DNA from: an uncultured Sutterella sp.
Lineage (GTDB): Bacteria; Pseudomonadota; Gammaproteobacteria; Burkholderiales; Burkholderiaceae_F
DNA: 53,912 nucleotides
Assembly (NCBI GenBank): GCA_900315045.1
Contig: OMXR01000002.1
Coordinates: forward strand, 1 to 53,912
Direction of reading: 5' to 3'
Shown one piece after another: positions 1-10,300 of the stretch. Within the stretch, counting starts at the first letter, position 1, and the number at the start of each line of letters is the position of its first letter. Made by a program: the position numbers and the translations under genes. The notes beneath the pieces are model-generated. The model was not told the origin of the DNA and made no database searches. It worked only from the letters and a program-made list of their open reading frames with translations.

Positions 1-184
1 TGCGGCGTTTTTTCTTTCGCCGCGGGCATTTTCCCTTGTCCTCAGAAGGCTCGGGAAAAACCGTCCGCTCCTGGGAGTCAATTCGTTTTTTTCCTGCGTG
101 GGCGGCGGAACGAAACTGCTTCCGTCGATCTTGAGCGGCTGCGGTGCTGGCTCCTGCTGAACGGGAGCCGACAGGAGAGGCGGC
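1..184. other. Left edge, no gene assigned
   Basis: This stretch lies downstream of the exporter permease. The minus strand has a frame that stays open to the window edge, but it has no ATG or clear ribosome binding site here. No clear hairpin followed by a T-run was found. The operon may continue past the edge, which matters because the ATPase expected for this exporter is not in the window. Confidence 0.4.
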
Positions 185-2560
185 TCAGTTCCCGCGCCAG
201 CCGCGCTCGCGCCCGCGCCGGATGCTGAGCAGATATGCGGCAAGAGCGAGCAGCGCAGCCATCAGTGCGAGAACGGCGATGCGCGGCAGAACGGCTGCGG
301 TGGAGGCGTTGTTCTGGGCCGCGGCGACGAGCCCGAGCATGGCGTGCGTGCTGGGCAGCAGCACCGAGACGGCCCTGGCGGGCGCGTAGAAGCACTCGGC
401 CGGATAGACGACGCCCGCAAGGAATACGCTCGGAGCCGAGATCATCACCATGAACTGCGCGCCGTAGGCGTTGGTGTTCATGGCAAGGGTCACGGTGAGG
501 CCGAGACCCACGATGCAGGCGGCATAAAGGGCGCTGATCATGAGGCTTGCCGCCGGGTTGCCGCCCGCGGGGAAGTCAAAGAGAAGGAAGTCCCAGCCCT
601 GCGCGTACCCCATCCAGAGCATCGCATAGAGCCAGAAGCCGAAGAACAGTCCCCAGAATCCGCGGCTCGTGCCGAGCACGGCAAGGGCGATGCCGTTTCG
701 GCGCTTTTCCGAGATCCAGCCGCCCACCGAGAGGGCGATGCCCGTGAGCAGCACGGCCTGCAGGATGATCGGCACGACAAAGGGGACGATGTAGGTGGCG
801 TAGCCCGAAATCGTGTTGAAGCGGTTTTCCGCAGTAAAGGAAACGGGGGAGGAGGCGATTTTCAGCACGGTTTCGGTGTCGGCTCCGGCGCGCAGCAGGT
901 TGCCTGCGGCAACGGCTGCCGTGAGGTTCTGCACCACGCCCATCATGGCGGCCTGCAGCGCGCGGCCCTTGACCGGGAACGTGCCCGAGGCTGTGAGCGA
1001 GACGGCGCTGCGCTTGCCCGAGAGCAGATCGCGCTCGAAGTTCTGATCGATCGTGATGACGCCCGAGACGGCCTGCGCTTCGTAAAGGGCGCGGGCGGCT
1101 GCCGGATTCGTCTCGACCGCCTTGATGCTCAGCGCGGGGCAGGCGTCAAGCTCGGTGATGAGGCGGCGCGAAAGCGCGCTCCTGTCCAGATCGACGATCG
1201 CGGCGGGGATCTGCGTGAGCGTCTGGTTGGCGTAGGGCCAGGCGTAGAACACGAGATAGAAGGCGATGGCGCCCGAAAAAATGAGGAACGTGTCCCGGTT
1301 GAGCAGGGCGCGCCGGATGGCGGCAAGCCCGACCGAAAAGAAGCCTTCGACCGGCGCTTCATCGGGCAGGGGCTCGGCGCTGCGCCGCGCTTCTGCGGCA
1401 AGCAGCCGCGGCAGCTTCAGGCGCCAGACGAGCAGCCCGAGCGCCCCAGGCACGAGCACGAGCGCGGCGAGGATTGCGAGGAACTGCGCCTTCGCGGCAA
1501 AGGGCGCTCCGATTGCAACTTCGGCGGCGTGCAGCTTGAGCAGCCAGGTGAGCGGGAAGATGTCGGCCAGAACGCGCGCGGCCGCATCCATCGATTCGAG
1601 CGGATAGGAAAAGCCCGTGTACGGGAAGATGGGGGCGCAGTAGCAGATCGCCGCGCTCATCGCCAGAATCCAGCTCGGAGCAAGGGCGGTGGCAAGGAGC
1701 GGAAACGCGGCAAAGGCAAGAATGAAGAGCAGCGCGCCGGCTGCGAGCAGGGCGCTTGAGCCGGCTGCGGGCCATCCGGCAATGCCCGTGAACCAGAGTA
1801 CGTACAGAAGGATTTCAAGCCCGAAGATGGCGGCCCAGGGCAGCGTCCTTCCCAGAAGGATCGCCGTGATGGGGAGCGTTCCGCCGCGCGTGGCGTCCCA
1901 GAGCGTGCCGAGCCGCACGTCGCGCGTGTACACCCCCACGAGCGTGAGGATTGCCGCAAGCGAGAGCATGCCCGGAATGAGCGTTGCAAGCAGGTAGGCC
2001 GAGTAGTTGAAGTTGCTGTTGCCTGCAAGCAGCGCGTCGCTCCTGAGCGTGAAGAGCCGCTCGGAAGCGCCGCGTGCGCCGGCTCCGGCGGCCGAACTCT
2101 TTGCCGCGAGCCGCTCAAGGGAGATCGAGGCGAGCGCGCTCTTGATGTCGAACTCGAGCACCGTTGCGATCGCATAGTAGGTCTTGTTCAGATGCACTTC
2201 AATCGCGCTGCTCGGGCGGCCGGCATCGCGGTCCGCGGACCAGTTTTTCGGGAAGACGATGAGGCCGTAGAGCTTGCCGCTGGCGAGATCGTCGCCCGCC
2301 GCGGCCGCGGACGCATACCGCACGAAGCGCACGCTCGGGATGGCTTCAAGCTGCATGGCCGTTTCCCGGCTTGCGCTTGAGAGATCCTCGTCGGCCAGTC
2401 CCACGGGCAGCGAACGCATCAGGCCCTCGCCCATCACGAAAATCGTGAGTGCAACCCAGATGAGCGGCATCACGATGCCGGTGATGGCAAGCCAGGGATT
2501 GGTGCCGATCTCGCGCAGCTCCCGGGCCGCGCTGGAAAGAAGGGTGCGCAAGTAGTGCAT
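185..2560 (-). CDS. Fused two-domain ABC-2 type export permease
   Basis: Inner-membrane permease of a drug or lipid exporter of the YbhS/YbhR (YhhJ) type. The 791-residue chain holds two homologous halves, each an N-terminal membrane segment, a large periplasmic loop and a cluster of five or so membrane segments. Half one begins near residue 17 (PWLAITGIVMPLIWVALTI); half two begins near residue 425 (DTFLIFSGAIAFYLVFYAW). In the usual arrangement two separate permeases of about 370-380 residues pair with an ATPase, so this is a covalent dimer. It is the third gene of a minus-strand operon, 25 bases after the HlyD-like gene. No ATP-binding subunit is adjacent, which is odd. Substrate unknown. 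Confidence 0.85.
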   Translation of the reverse strand: MHYLRTLLSSAARELREIGTNPWLAITGIVMPLIWVALTIFVMGEGLMRSLPVGLADEDLSSASRETAMQLEAIPSVRFVRYASAAAAGDDLASGKLYGLIVFPKNWSADRDAGRPSSAIEVHLNKTYYAIATVLEFDIKSALASISLERLAAKSSAAGAGARGASERLFTLRSDALLAGNSNFNYSAYLLATLIPGMLSLAAILTLVGVYTRDVRLGTLWDATRGGTLPITAILLGRTLPWAAIFGLEILLYVLWFTGIAGWPAAGSSALLAAGALLFILAFAAFPLLATALAPSWILAMSAAICYCAPIFPYTGFSYPLESMDAAARVLADIFPLTWLLKLHAAEVAIGAPFAAKAQFLAILAALVLVPGALGLLVWRLKLPRLLAAEARRSAEPLPDEAPVEGFFSVGLAAIRRALLNRDTFLIFSGAIAFYLVFYAWPYANQTLTQIPAAIVDLDRSALSRRLITELDACPALSIKAVETNPAAARALYEAQAVSGVITIDQNFERDLLSGKRSAVSLTASGTFPVKGRALQAAMMGVVQNLTAAVAAGNLLRAGADTETVLKIASSPVSFTAENRFNTISGYATYIVPFVVPIILQAVLLTGIALSVGGWISEKRRNGIALAVLGTSRGFWGLFFGFWLYAMLWMGYAQGWDFLLFDFPAGGNPAASLMISALYAACIVGLGLTVTLAMNTNAYGAQFMVMISAPSVFLAGVVYPAECFYAPARAVSVLLPSTHAMLGLVAAAQNNASTAAVLPRIAVLALMAALLALAAYLLSIRRGRERGWRGN

Positions 2561-2585
2561 TGCCTGCCGCTCCGGCCGGGACTTG

Positions 2586-3608
2586 CTAGCGCTCGACGAT
2601 GGCGCTCATGCCGGGGCGCAGCTTCGTGCTCTCGCCGACGGGGCGGGCGCGCACCTCGAACGTGCGGATGTCGTAGCCGCTCGACTGGCGCGTCGAGCGC
2701 CAGGTGGCGTATTCGCCGCGCGGATTGATGAAGTACACGCGCAGCTTCACGCTCTGCGCAAGGGCGGGAACCTGTGCGGTGAACTCCGTGCCCACTTCGA
2801 TTCCGGGCAGATCGTCCTCGCGCACGTTGAACACCACCCACTTGTCGGAGTGGTCGAGAATGCTGGCGATGGGAAAGCCGGCGGGAACGACTTCGCCCGC
2901 ATGCGGCATCACGCGGGTGATTTCGCCCGCGACCGGGGCGCGCAGCTCGGCTTCGCGCGCAAGGCTGCTCACTTCGGCAACGCCTTGCGCGGCCTTCTCG
3001 GCCATGCTCGAAGCGGCGGCCTTCTCGTCCTTGCGCGCGCCCGTGCGCGCCATGTCGTACTGGCTCCTGGCGGCATTCCTGAGGTTGCGCGCGCTCAGCA
3101 TGTTCGCGCGGGCTTCGTCATCCTTCTGCGCCGAGATGAGGCCTTCCTTGAAAAGCGAGTGCACGCGCTCGTACGTTTTGGCTGCGAGGGCGCTGCCCGC
3201 GGCGGCCCGCTCGTACTGGGCCTTGGCAGCGGCGATCTGCTCGCTTCTGGCGCCTTCGTCCACGAGGCGCGACTGGGCCTGGGCGGCATCCTGCTGCGCC
3301 TTCACCTGGCCGAGCTTGGCCTCAAGCTCTGGGATCTCGATGCGCGCGAGCACCGCGCCCTTTTCCACCCGGTCGCCTTCCCTGACCAGAATCTCGCCGA
3401 TGCGGCCGGGAATCTTGGCGGCCGCTGAAATCGTGCGGGCGTCAACCATGCCCTGCAGGGGGACCCGCACGGGTTTGGCGGCCTTCCACAGGCCCGCCGC
3501 GACAAGGGCGCCGAGGGCGGCAACCACCAGGCCGCCGATGAGCAGCCCCTTGCTGCCCGCCGCGGTCTTCTCTGAAGTGTTCTGTGCTGTGTTCTGAGTG
3601 TCGGTCAT
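2586..3608 (-). CDS. HlyD/EmrA-family periplasmic adaptor protein
   Basis: Membrane fusion protein bridging the inner-membrane permease and the outer-membrane channel. The 340-residue protein has one N-terminal membrane anchor (residues about 25-45, LLIGGLVVAALGALVAAGLW). A split biotinyl-lipoyl domain follows (AKIPGRIGEILVREGDRVEKG and later LRAPVAGEITRVMPHAGEVV), with an Ala/Lys/Glu-rich coiled-coil hairpin between the halves (about residues 110-230). The C-terminal beta-barrel region ends in LRPGMSAIVER. It resembles E. coli YbhG/YhiI adaptors that serve ABC-2 exporters. It lies 23 bases downstream of the TolC-like gene and 25 bases upstream of the permease, so all three are probably co-transcribed. 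Confidence 0.88.
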   Translation of the reverse strand: MTDTQNTAQNTSEKTAAGSKGLLIGGLVVAALGALVAAGLWKAAKPVRVPLQGMVDARTISAAAKIPGRIGEILVREGDRVEKGAVLARIEIPELEAKLGQVKAQQDAAQAQSRLVDEGARSEQIAAAKAQYERAAAGSALAAKTYERVHSLFKEGLISAQKDDEARANMLSARNLRNAARSQYDMARTGARKDEKAAASSMAEKAAQGVAEVSSLAREAELRAPVAGEITRVMPHAGEVVPAGFPIASILDHSDKWVVFNVREDDLPGIEVGTEFTAQVPALAQSVKLRVYFINPRGEYATWRSTRQSSGYDIRTFEVRARPVGESTKLRPGMSAIVER

Positions 3609-3631
3609 GATTGAAGTGGGTGCTCGGAAAA

Positions 3632-5008
3632 CTAGTTCTCAAGAATGTTGGCGCCGCTTGAAGCGGAAATCACGAATTCGTCCATGCGGCCCGCGATGGC
3701 GTGCAGCGTTGCCCAGGCAAGAACGAACTTGTAGGCGGCAACGCGCCGGGCAATTTCCGCGCCGATCAGCCGGGTGCGGGCGTCATCGAGGTCATTGGCC
3801 GTGGAAAGCCCCTCGGCGAAGGCTTTCTCGCGCATGCGCAGATTTTCGCGTGCGAGATCGAGCGTGGACAGCGTCAGGTTGTACTCGTCCCGGGACTCGA
3901 CGCTCTTCAAATAGGCCGTTTCGATGCCGACGGCAATCTGGTTCTCCGCTTCGCTGCGGGCGGCCTGGGCCTTGTTCACAAGGGCCCTGGCCGAGGCGAT
4001 GCTCGCGTTCCTGTCGTGGTTGTCCCAGAGCGTGAAGCGCACGCCGACGCCCGCAAGCCAGTCGGGCTCGGTGATCGCGAGATAGTGCCGGATGAGGTTC
4101 TTGCGGGCAAAGGCGTAGACCTGGGGCTGCCAGGCCGCGCGCGCCGCCGTCACGCCCTGTTCGGCCATGCGCCGCTTGGCGTCGATCGAGGCAAGGGTCG
4201 GATTGAAGCTCACGGCCTTTTTCTGCCAGCCGCTGAGCGTGCCCAGGTCTCCCGGCACGACGAAAAGCGGGGTGGAAAGCCGGCCCACGCCGCTCTCGCG
4301 CAGCATCCGCGCGAGTTCGGCCTCGGCCACCGTCCGGTCCGTGCGGGCGGCTGCGAGTTCGCGCCGCGCCTTGTCGCGGTTCACCTCGACCGAGAGGCGT
4401 TCGAGCTTGCTGATGAGGCCCTTTTGCTCAAAGCGCCTCGCTTTGGCGAGCTCCTTTTGCTGCTGCTCGAGCATTTCCTTGCGCAGATGCTCGACCGAGC
4501 GCGTGAGCTGCACGCCAAAGTACTTCTTTGCGAGCTCGGCATCGATGGCGTCGGCCTGCGCCTGTTCGTTCGCGCGGGATTCGAAGACGCTTGCTTCGCC
4601 CGCTGCGATCTTGGCCGAGATGGCTCCGCCCGTGTACAGCGGCATTTCCGCCGAGATCAGGGCGCGCGGGCCGTCAAGCTTGTCACGGAAGGTGAGCGGA
4701 ACGGTGATGCCGTTCATGTGCAGGATCTGCGGCAGGGGGCCGGGCAGGGGGATGGTCTTTTCTCCAAGATCGATCTTCTTGCGGCCCCAGACCTGCTTGA
4801 CGTCGATTTCGACCTTGGGGCCGTGCAGCGAGCGGTCGCTCTCGAGCTGCTGGGCGCGGTGCTCGGTTTCGGCGGCCTGGATCCGGATTTTGTCGGCGCG
4901 CTCGCGCGACAGGGCTCTTGCCGAGGCGAAGTCAAGCGGCGCGGCACTCTGGGCTGCTGCGGCCATGGATGCAAGGACGCACGATAGTGCGAGAACAAGT
5001 CGGCGCAT
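3632..5008 (-). CDS. TolC-family outer-membrane efflux protein
   Basis: Outer-membrane channel component of the tripartite exporter. The ATG at 5008 gives a classic signal peptide (MRRLVLALSCVLASMAAAAQ); a TTG at 5029 would add seven residues and is less likely. The mature protein, about 435 residues, shows the two repeated TolC halves: long helical segments (AETEHRAQQLESDR, LEQQQKELAKARRFEQKG) and a second half with VRFTLWDNHDRNASIASA and the helix ending in the AFAEGLSTANDLDDARTRL region, typical of OEP domains. It is the first gene of the exporter operon. No clear Shine-Dalgarno sequence precedes either start. Confidence 0.88.
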   Translation of the reverse strand: MRRLVLALSCVLASMAAAAQSAAPLDFASARALSRERADKIRIQAAETEHRAQQLESDRSLHGPKVEIDVKQVWGRKKIDLGEKTIPLPGPLPQILHMNGITVPLTFRDKLDGPRALISAEMPLYTGGAISAKIAAGEASVFESRANEQAQADAIDAELAKKYFGVQLTRSVEHLRKEMLEQQQKELAKARRFEQKGLISKLERLSVEVNRDKARRELAAARTDRTVAEAELARMLRESGVGRLSTPLFVVPGDLGTLSGWQKKAVSFNPTLASIDAKRRMAEQGVTAARAAWQPQVYAFARKNLIRHYLAITEPDWLAGVGVRFTLWDNHDRNASIASARALVNKAQAARSEAENQIAVGIETAYLKSVESRDEYNLTLSTLDLARENLRMREKAFAEGLSTANDLDDARTRLIGAEIARRVAAYKFVLAWATLHAIAGRMDEFVISASSGANILEN

Positions 5009-5222
5009 GGAATAAAAAAATCGTTGCAAAACGAAAACAGGGAAAGGGCTCGCATTTTAGCGGCTGCCGTGAAGGTTGGCGGGACTGAAAATTGCTGATT
5101 TTTCAGATGCTGCTGTGTTTGCCGGGTTTTGCGCAAAGCCTGTCGTTATTCTAAAATCGAATAACGCAAGGAGCGGGGGGCTTCTTGCGCGAACTGTCCC
5201 GTGTCTTTCTGGAGAAATGAAC

Positions 5223-5432
5223 ATGAAAATATCCGCACGCAACTGCATCAAGGGAACCGTCGTCGCCATCAAGGAGGGGCCCGTGTCGACCGAGGTGACG
5301 ATCGAGACCGCCGCAAAGGAGCGCATCGTGAGCTCCATCACGACGACTTCTGCCAAAAGCCTCGGGCTGAAGGTCGGCAGCCAGGCTTACGCCGTCATCA
5401 AGGCTTCCAGCGTGATGATCGCCGTCGACTGA
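5223..5432 (+). CDS. Molbindin-type molybdenum-pterin binding protein (TOBE/Mop domain)
   Basis: A 69-residue single TOBE/Mop domain, beginning MKISARNCIKGTVVAIKEG and containing the TTTSAKSLGLKVGSQAYAVIKASSVM pattern of molbindins that bind molybdate or tungstate in the cytoplasm. Family members are about 68 residues, so it is full length. The second ATG (5223) is chosen because it sits 8 bases after GGAG, whereas the ATG at 5217 is too close. It is monocistronic: divergent from the exporter operon and followed by a strong terminator. Molybdate buffering would suit an organism using molybdoenzymes in anaerobic respiration (inference). Confidence 0.92.
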   Translation: MKISARNCIKGTVVAIKEGPVSTEVTIETAAKERIVSSITTTSAKSLGLKVGSQAYAVIKASSVMIAVD

Positions 5433-5465
5433 TCGCAAAATCAGCCGCTTTGGCGACTTTGACGC

Positions 5466-5504
5466 TCCCGCTTCAGGCCCCGTTTGCCCGGAGCGGGATT
5501 TTTT
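5466..5504 (+). terminator. Intrinsic terminator after molbindin
   Basis: Seven-base stem TCCCGCT (5466-5472) and AGCGGGA (5492-5498), followed directly by a run of six T. It sits 34 bases after the molbindin stop and isolates that gene from the esterase. Confidence 0.8.
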
Positions 5505-5579
5505 CTGCCTCGGAACGAGGAAGCGCACGAAATTTTTCGGCAAAATTGCGGGACGATGTAGCAACAGGGGGAACAGCCC

Positions 5580-7235
5580 GTGACAGTGAACAAGACACTC
5601 TTTGCGCTCGCACTGGGCGCGGCGGCCGCCATGACGATGAGCGTGAGCGAGCCTGCCTTTGCATATGCCTATCCGATCATCACCAAGACCAATACCGGAC
5701 GCATCCAGGGCTTCACCAAGCAGGTGCTCGGCAGCGGCCGCCGCGTCGAGGTGTTCCTCGGCGTGCCCTATGCCGCGCCGCCCGTGGGCGATCTGCGCTT
5801 TGCGCCGCCCAAACCCCATGCCGAGTGGAAGGGCCTGCGCGACGGCTCGATCATGCCGCCCGCCTGCAGGCAGGCTTCGGGCGGCAGCGAAGACTGCCTG
5901 TACCTGAACCTGTACCGTCCGGCAGGCAAGGAGACGACGGACAAGATGCCCGTTCTGGTGTACGTGCACGGCGGGGCCAACGTGCGGGGCGCCGCCTCGG
6001 GCGTTGACGGCGCAAGGCTTGCAAGCTACTCGGATGCCGTCGTGGTGACGGTTCAGCACAGGCTCGGGGCCTTCGGCTTTCTGAACACGCCGCAGATGAA
6101 GAGCAACGAAGCCGGGAACCTCGCCATCTTCGACCTGAAGCAGGCGCTGCGCTGGCTGCGCACCAATGTGGACAAGTTCGGCGGCAATCCGGAGAACATC
6201 ACGGTGATGGGGCAGTCCTCCGGGGCGACCAACGCCTGCCGGCTGCTCGTGGATTCCCAGGCGCGCGGGCTCTTCCACGGCGCCATCCTGCAGTCCGACG
6301 ACTGCCTGCACGATGTGGATACGCCCGAGGAGAGCCGCGCCAGGTCGGCCGAGTTCATCAGGGAGGTCGGCTGCGAATCCGCGCCCGACCAGATGAAGTG
6401 CCTGCGCAGCCTGCCCGATGAGAAGATTGCCGCGGCAAGCCGCAAGGTTCGCATCTGGAATCCGACGTCCGCCACGAGCGCCGTCTCCCAGATCGCGGCC
6501 GGCAACTGGAATGCGGTTCCCGTGCTGCTTGGCGCAAACGCGAACGAAGGGCGCTCCGCGGGCCGTGCATTCCTCAATGCCGACGAGGAGCAGTACGAAG
6601 CCTGGGTGCGCGAGCTTGTCGGAGAGAGGAACGCGGGCAAGGTGCTGATGCGCTATCCGTCCTACAAGTACACGAGCAAGTACGCGATTCCGTACGTGAT
6701 GGGCGACCTCATCACCGACAGCGGAATGCGCGGGCTGGGCGGCTGCACGAGCCTGGCGCTTGCGCATGCGTTCGTGCGCGGCAGGGTGCCCTCGCTCTAC
6801 GTGTATGAGTTCCGCGACACCAAGGCCCCCATGAAGAACTCGGTCGAGGATTACGAGATGCTTGCAAGCCACGGCGCGGAGCTCTCGTACCTGTGGCCGG
6901 ATACGGGGGTGCGCCAGGAGCTTTCGTCCCAGTTCACGGACAAGCAGCGCGAGCTTGCCTACCTGATGCGCCGCTACTGGGGCCGCTTTGCAAGGATGAA
7001 GAATCCGAACCACAAGCTGCTGCCGCGCTGGGAGAACTTTGACAAGTCCGGAACCGTTCTCGTGCTCTCTCCGGAGTCCGCTTCGAGCGTTCCGGTCTCC
7101 GAGCTCGAGGCCGCGCACAAGTGCTCGTTCTGGAATACGCTTCCGCTTGTGATGGGACGCGGAGACACGCTGCCCGAAAAGGCTGCGCCCGCACCCGAGG
7201 CTGCGCCCGCCCAGGGCGCCGAGGCCAAGCCCTAG
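5580..7235 (+). CDS. Secreted type B carboxylesterase (alpha/beta hydrolase)
   Basis: Ester hydrolase of the carboxylesterase/cholinesterase family. Starts with GTG, 8 bases after AGGGGG. A signal peptide (residues 1-28, ending SVSEPAFAYA) implies periplasmic or outer-face location. Family landmarks are present: FLGVPYAAPPVGDLRF, EDCLYLNLY, and the oxyanion-hole region YVHGGANVRG. The catalytic triad reads Ser213 in GQSSG, Glu323 in ANEG and His431 in SHGAELSYLW. The nucleophile elbow is GQSSG rather than the common GESAG. The C-terminus ends in a low-complexity Ala/Pro/Glu tail. Full length at 551 residues. The gene stands alone and is closed by a shared terminator; the natural substrate cannot be read from the sequence. 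Confidence 0.9.
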   Translation: MTVNKTLFALALGAAAAMTMSVSEPAFAYAYPIITKTNTGRIQGFTKQVLGSGRRVEVFLGVPYAAPPVGDLRFAPPKPHAEWKGLRDGSIMPPACRQASGGSEDCLYLNLYRPAGKETTDKMPVLVYVHGGANVRGAASGVDGARLASYSDAVVVTVQHRLGAFGFLNTPQMKSNEAGNLAIFDLKQALRWLRTNVDKFGGNPENITVMGQSSGATNACRLLVDSQARGLFHGAILQSDDCLHDVDTPEESRARSAEFIREVGCESAPDQMKCLRSLPDEKIAAASRKVRIWNPTSATSAVSQIAAGNWNAVPVLLGANANEGRSAGRAFLNADEEQYEAWVRELVGERNAGKVLMRYPSYKYTSKYAIPYVMGDLITDSGMRGLGGCTSLALAHAFVRGRVPSLYVYEFRDTKAPMKNSVEDYEMLASHGAELSYLWPDTGVRQELSSQFTDKQRELAYLMRRYWGRFARMKNPNHKLLPRWENFDKSGTVLVLSPESASSVPVSELEAAHKCSFWNTLPLVMGRGDTLPEKAAPAPEAAPAQGAEAKP

Positions 7236-7287
7236 CCGGGGAGAGATTCGCCCGCGCCTGCAGGTGCGGGCGGCCGGCCAGACAAAA

Positions 7288-7313
7288 GGCGTGCATTCTG
7301 CGGAATGCACGCC
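7288..7313. terminator. Bidirectional terminator between convergent genes
   Basis: Perfect 11-base stem GGCGTGCATTC / GAATGCACGCC with a four-base loop. A T-rich tail follows on the plus strand (TTCTTGTT) and TTTTGTC follows on the minus strand. It can end both the esterase transcript and the giant ABC1-domain gene transcript. Confidence 0.8.
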
Positions 7314-7368
7314 TTCTTGTTGAGCGGGAAGCGGGGCAGGGCAGCAGGGTCCTGCCCGCGCAACGCGG

Positions 7369-10300
7369 CTAGTCGTCGTCTTCGCTTCCGTCTTCGCTAG
7401 CGTTGCCTGCGGCATTGATTCCGACCTTGCCGCTTGCCTGATCGCTCATGCCCTGAGTGGTCGCCCTCAGGAAGTTGTACCAGTCGCCAAAGCCGAACTT
7501 CAGTCCGGGCATGTCGAGCAGGCCGATGCCCATCTTGCCGGCAAACTGGAAGGCGTCTTCCATGGAGCCCACCTTGTCGCTCACGACGTCGATCGTTGCG
7601 GAAACAAGGGTTCCGGGCTTGCCAACCGCGGGCTGCCCCGGAGAGTTGACCCTGTCGCCTTCGGGGTACAGGAGGATGACTTCCCTGCCGGCGGCGGTCG
7701 AGCGTGCGCGCAGGATGGCGGCCGCCTGATTGCGCACCTGCACCATCTGCTTGCCTGCCTCGGTGTCGGTCACCTTCTTGATCCTGTTGCGCAGCTCGGT
7801 GATCTGCGGATCCTCGTTTTCGCCGCCAAGCATGGGGCAGTCCGGGTCGGTGTAGCCCGTCTGTTCCCGGAGCTGCCTGATATCCGTGAGGTACTGCTTG
7901 TAGGCATCTTCGCCGATCTGCTCCTTGAGCTGCAGATACTGCTGGTGCAGGCCATAGAGCTCTTGGTCCTCCTCGGGACTCTTCAGGTAGGTGCCGATGT
8001 GCAGATCGTGAACCTCGTCCGTGGTGGGGCCTCCCACCTTGGGTTCGGTGGGACGGTTGACCCAGAGTTTGTCGAGCGGGTAGCCGAAGGCCCGGTCGAT
8101 CTGGTTGTCAAACCGCTGCTGCTCCTTGGCCGCTTCTTCGAACTGTTTGAGCTTGGCGGTGGCATCGATGTGAATTGCGGTGAATTCGTCGATGTTTTCG
8201 CCGAGCTCCGGCCCGCGGTTGGCATCCGTGCGCCACTGCTCGACCTTTCCGGCGTTGGCCGGGATGTCGTACTCGAGGTGGGCGATCGATTTGTTGATGC
8301 TCTGCACATTGGGCGGCATGCCCCAGCCGCTCATTTCCATGATGTAGCCGCCGATCGGATCGGCGCCGCTTCTGGATCCGAGCGAGCACTGAAGCAGCCC
8401 CTCGGCCTGGGTGATCAGGATGTTCAGGTCCGTCATCGCATTGTTCAGGCGCATCTGGCTCTGGGCAAAGTTGATGATGGGGCCCGGCATGGCGACGCCT
8501 TCGCGCTGCAGATTGTTCATGAGCACCGTCATGCGGTCGCCCATTTCGCTTGCCTTGCCGCGCAGAAGGATCGGCTCGATCACCTCGTTCACGAGGCGGG
8601 TCTTGTCGGCCTTGAACTTGGCGAGCTCTTCGGGCGGCAGCAGATCCTCAAGCCCCTTCACAAAGAGGTCGACTGTCTTTCGCTTGACGAGATCCTTGTC
8701 CTCGGGCTTGACATTTGTCTCGTACACGCCGCCGTAGACGCAGGCCACGTTGATCTTGAAGAGCGCCGAGGTCTCCTTCTCGGTGAGGCTTGAGGCGTTG
8801 CCGTAGTCGATCATGGTGACCTTGGCGACGTCTCCGGGGACGTTCGGGTCGTTCGGCTTGATCATCAGGTTGCCGGCATGCAGGTCGCCGTGGAAGAAGC
8901 CTTCCTTGGCGAACAGGGCGTGGTCGAGCCATTTCTTGGACATTTCCGTGAGGCTCTTGTTGATGCTGTGCAGCTGCTGGCACAGGGCGCGCATCTCCTT
9001 TTTCTGGGCGAACAGCTCGGTGTAGTTCTTGGGCTTGTGCGCGCCGACCTCCTCAATCCTGGCCTTGATCCGGCTGAGGTACGCGTCCATCGATTCGCCC
9101 GGAGCCTGCGCAACGAGCATCGCGTTGGCCGTGGGGGCGACGCCATCAACCAGGCTCATGGTCTCGACGCGATTGGCGCTGACGCCGTCGTTGTAGACGC
9201 TCTGGCCCTTCGTGACGTTCGCGGCCTCAAGCGTGAGATCGAACTCCTTTTCGTACTGGCTGTACATGCCGAGGTACGTCTCCTTCATGCCGGGGATTCC
9301 CTCGGCGGCGAGCTTGAAGTGCTCGAGTTCGCGCTCGGTGCGCACCTTCACGTCCGGGCGGATCACCTTCAGGACGGCGCTGTAGGGCGGCTTGGCGGGA
9401 TCGGACGGCGTGACGGTCACAAGGAATGCCTGGCCGACGGATGCGGCGCCGAGCGCCTTGTCGATCTTGATGCTGCGGATCGCGCCCTTGGAGTCGTCCA
9501 CGAGCTGGACGAGCTGGGCCTGCACGAAGGCCGGCTCGATCGGGCTGAGGTTGGACTTCATGTCGGCGATGGCCGTCTTGAATTCCGGATCCATGCCCGG
9601 CATGTCGAAGTTCTGCAGGAGCTTGTGCATGAGCGGACCCGCGCCCTTGAGCATGGCGCCGAGCTGAGCCGTGGGCGCCGCCTCGTTCGTCGAGTATCGG
9701 CACATGGCGGCGATCATCGAGCGCCTGTCGATCTGGCGGCCGGCGTTGACTTGCTGGGCCAGATTGATCTGCTCGGGCGTTGCGTTCTCGGGCAGTTTCA
9801 CGTCGCCAGAGAAGTAGCTCGAGAGCACGTTCTTCGTGAACATGCCCATGCCGGGCTTTTCAAAGTCATCGGTTTCGGCGGCCATTTCCGCCAGGCTCTT
9901 GCGGAAGTCGAAGTTGCTGTTTTCCGTGAGGAACTTGACCCACTCGCCAGTCTCACGGACCAGCGTGCTCTCCGCATGCTCGGGCTGGCCGTTGCCGGCG
10001 GGAACCGTGGTCTGGCCGGAGTACCATCCCATATGGGCTTCCAGGTTCTCTGCGCCCAGGTAATCAGCCAGGTAGTCGGCCGTGAGCTGGGTCTTGAGCG
10101 CCTCATCGAATTTTGCCCGCCCGGCAGGCGAGAACCAGTTGCCGGGATCGCTCACCTGAAGCTCCATGAATAAGGAATTGAGCGGAATAAACAGCTTGGT
10201 CACGAGGTTGTTCTTCGGTGTGAGTTCGTCCGAGTTTTCCACACGGTCCCCGTTAAGCTCCATGTAGGCAAGCATCGGCTCTTTGTAGGCCTTCCAGAGC

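Noticed and set aside
5151..7415. Long minus-strand frame antisense to the carboxylesterase
   Set aside because: Esterase catalytic triad and signal peptide are on the plus strand; the antisense frame also reads through two terminators.
8878..10173. 431-codon plus-strand frame within the ABC1-domain gene
   Set aside because: The minus-strand frame carries the kinase-like motifs; the plus frame is His/Leu/Arg/Gly-rich without motifs.
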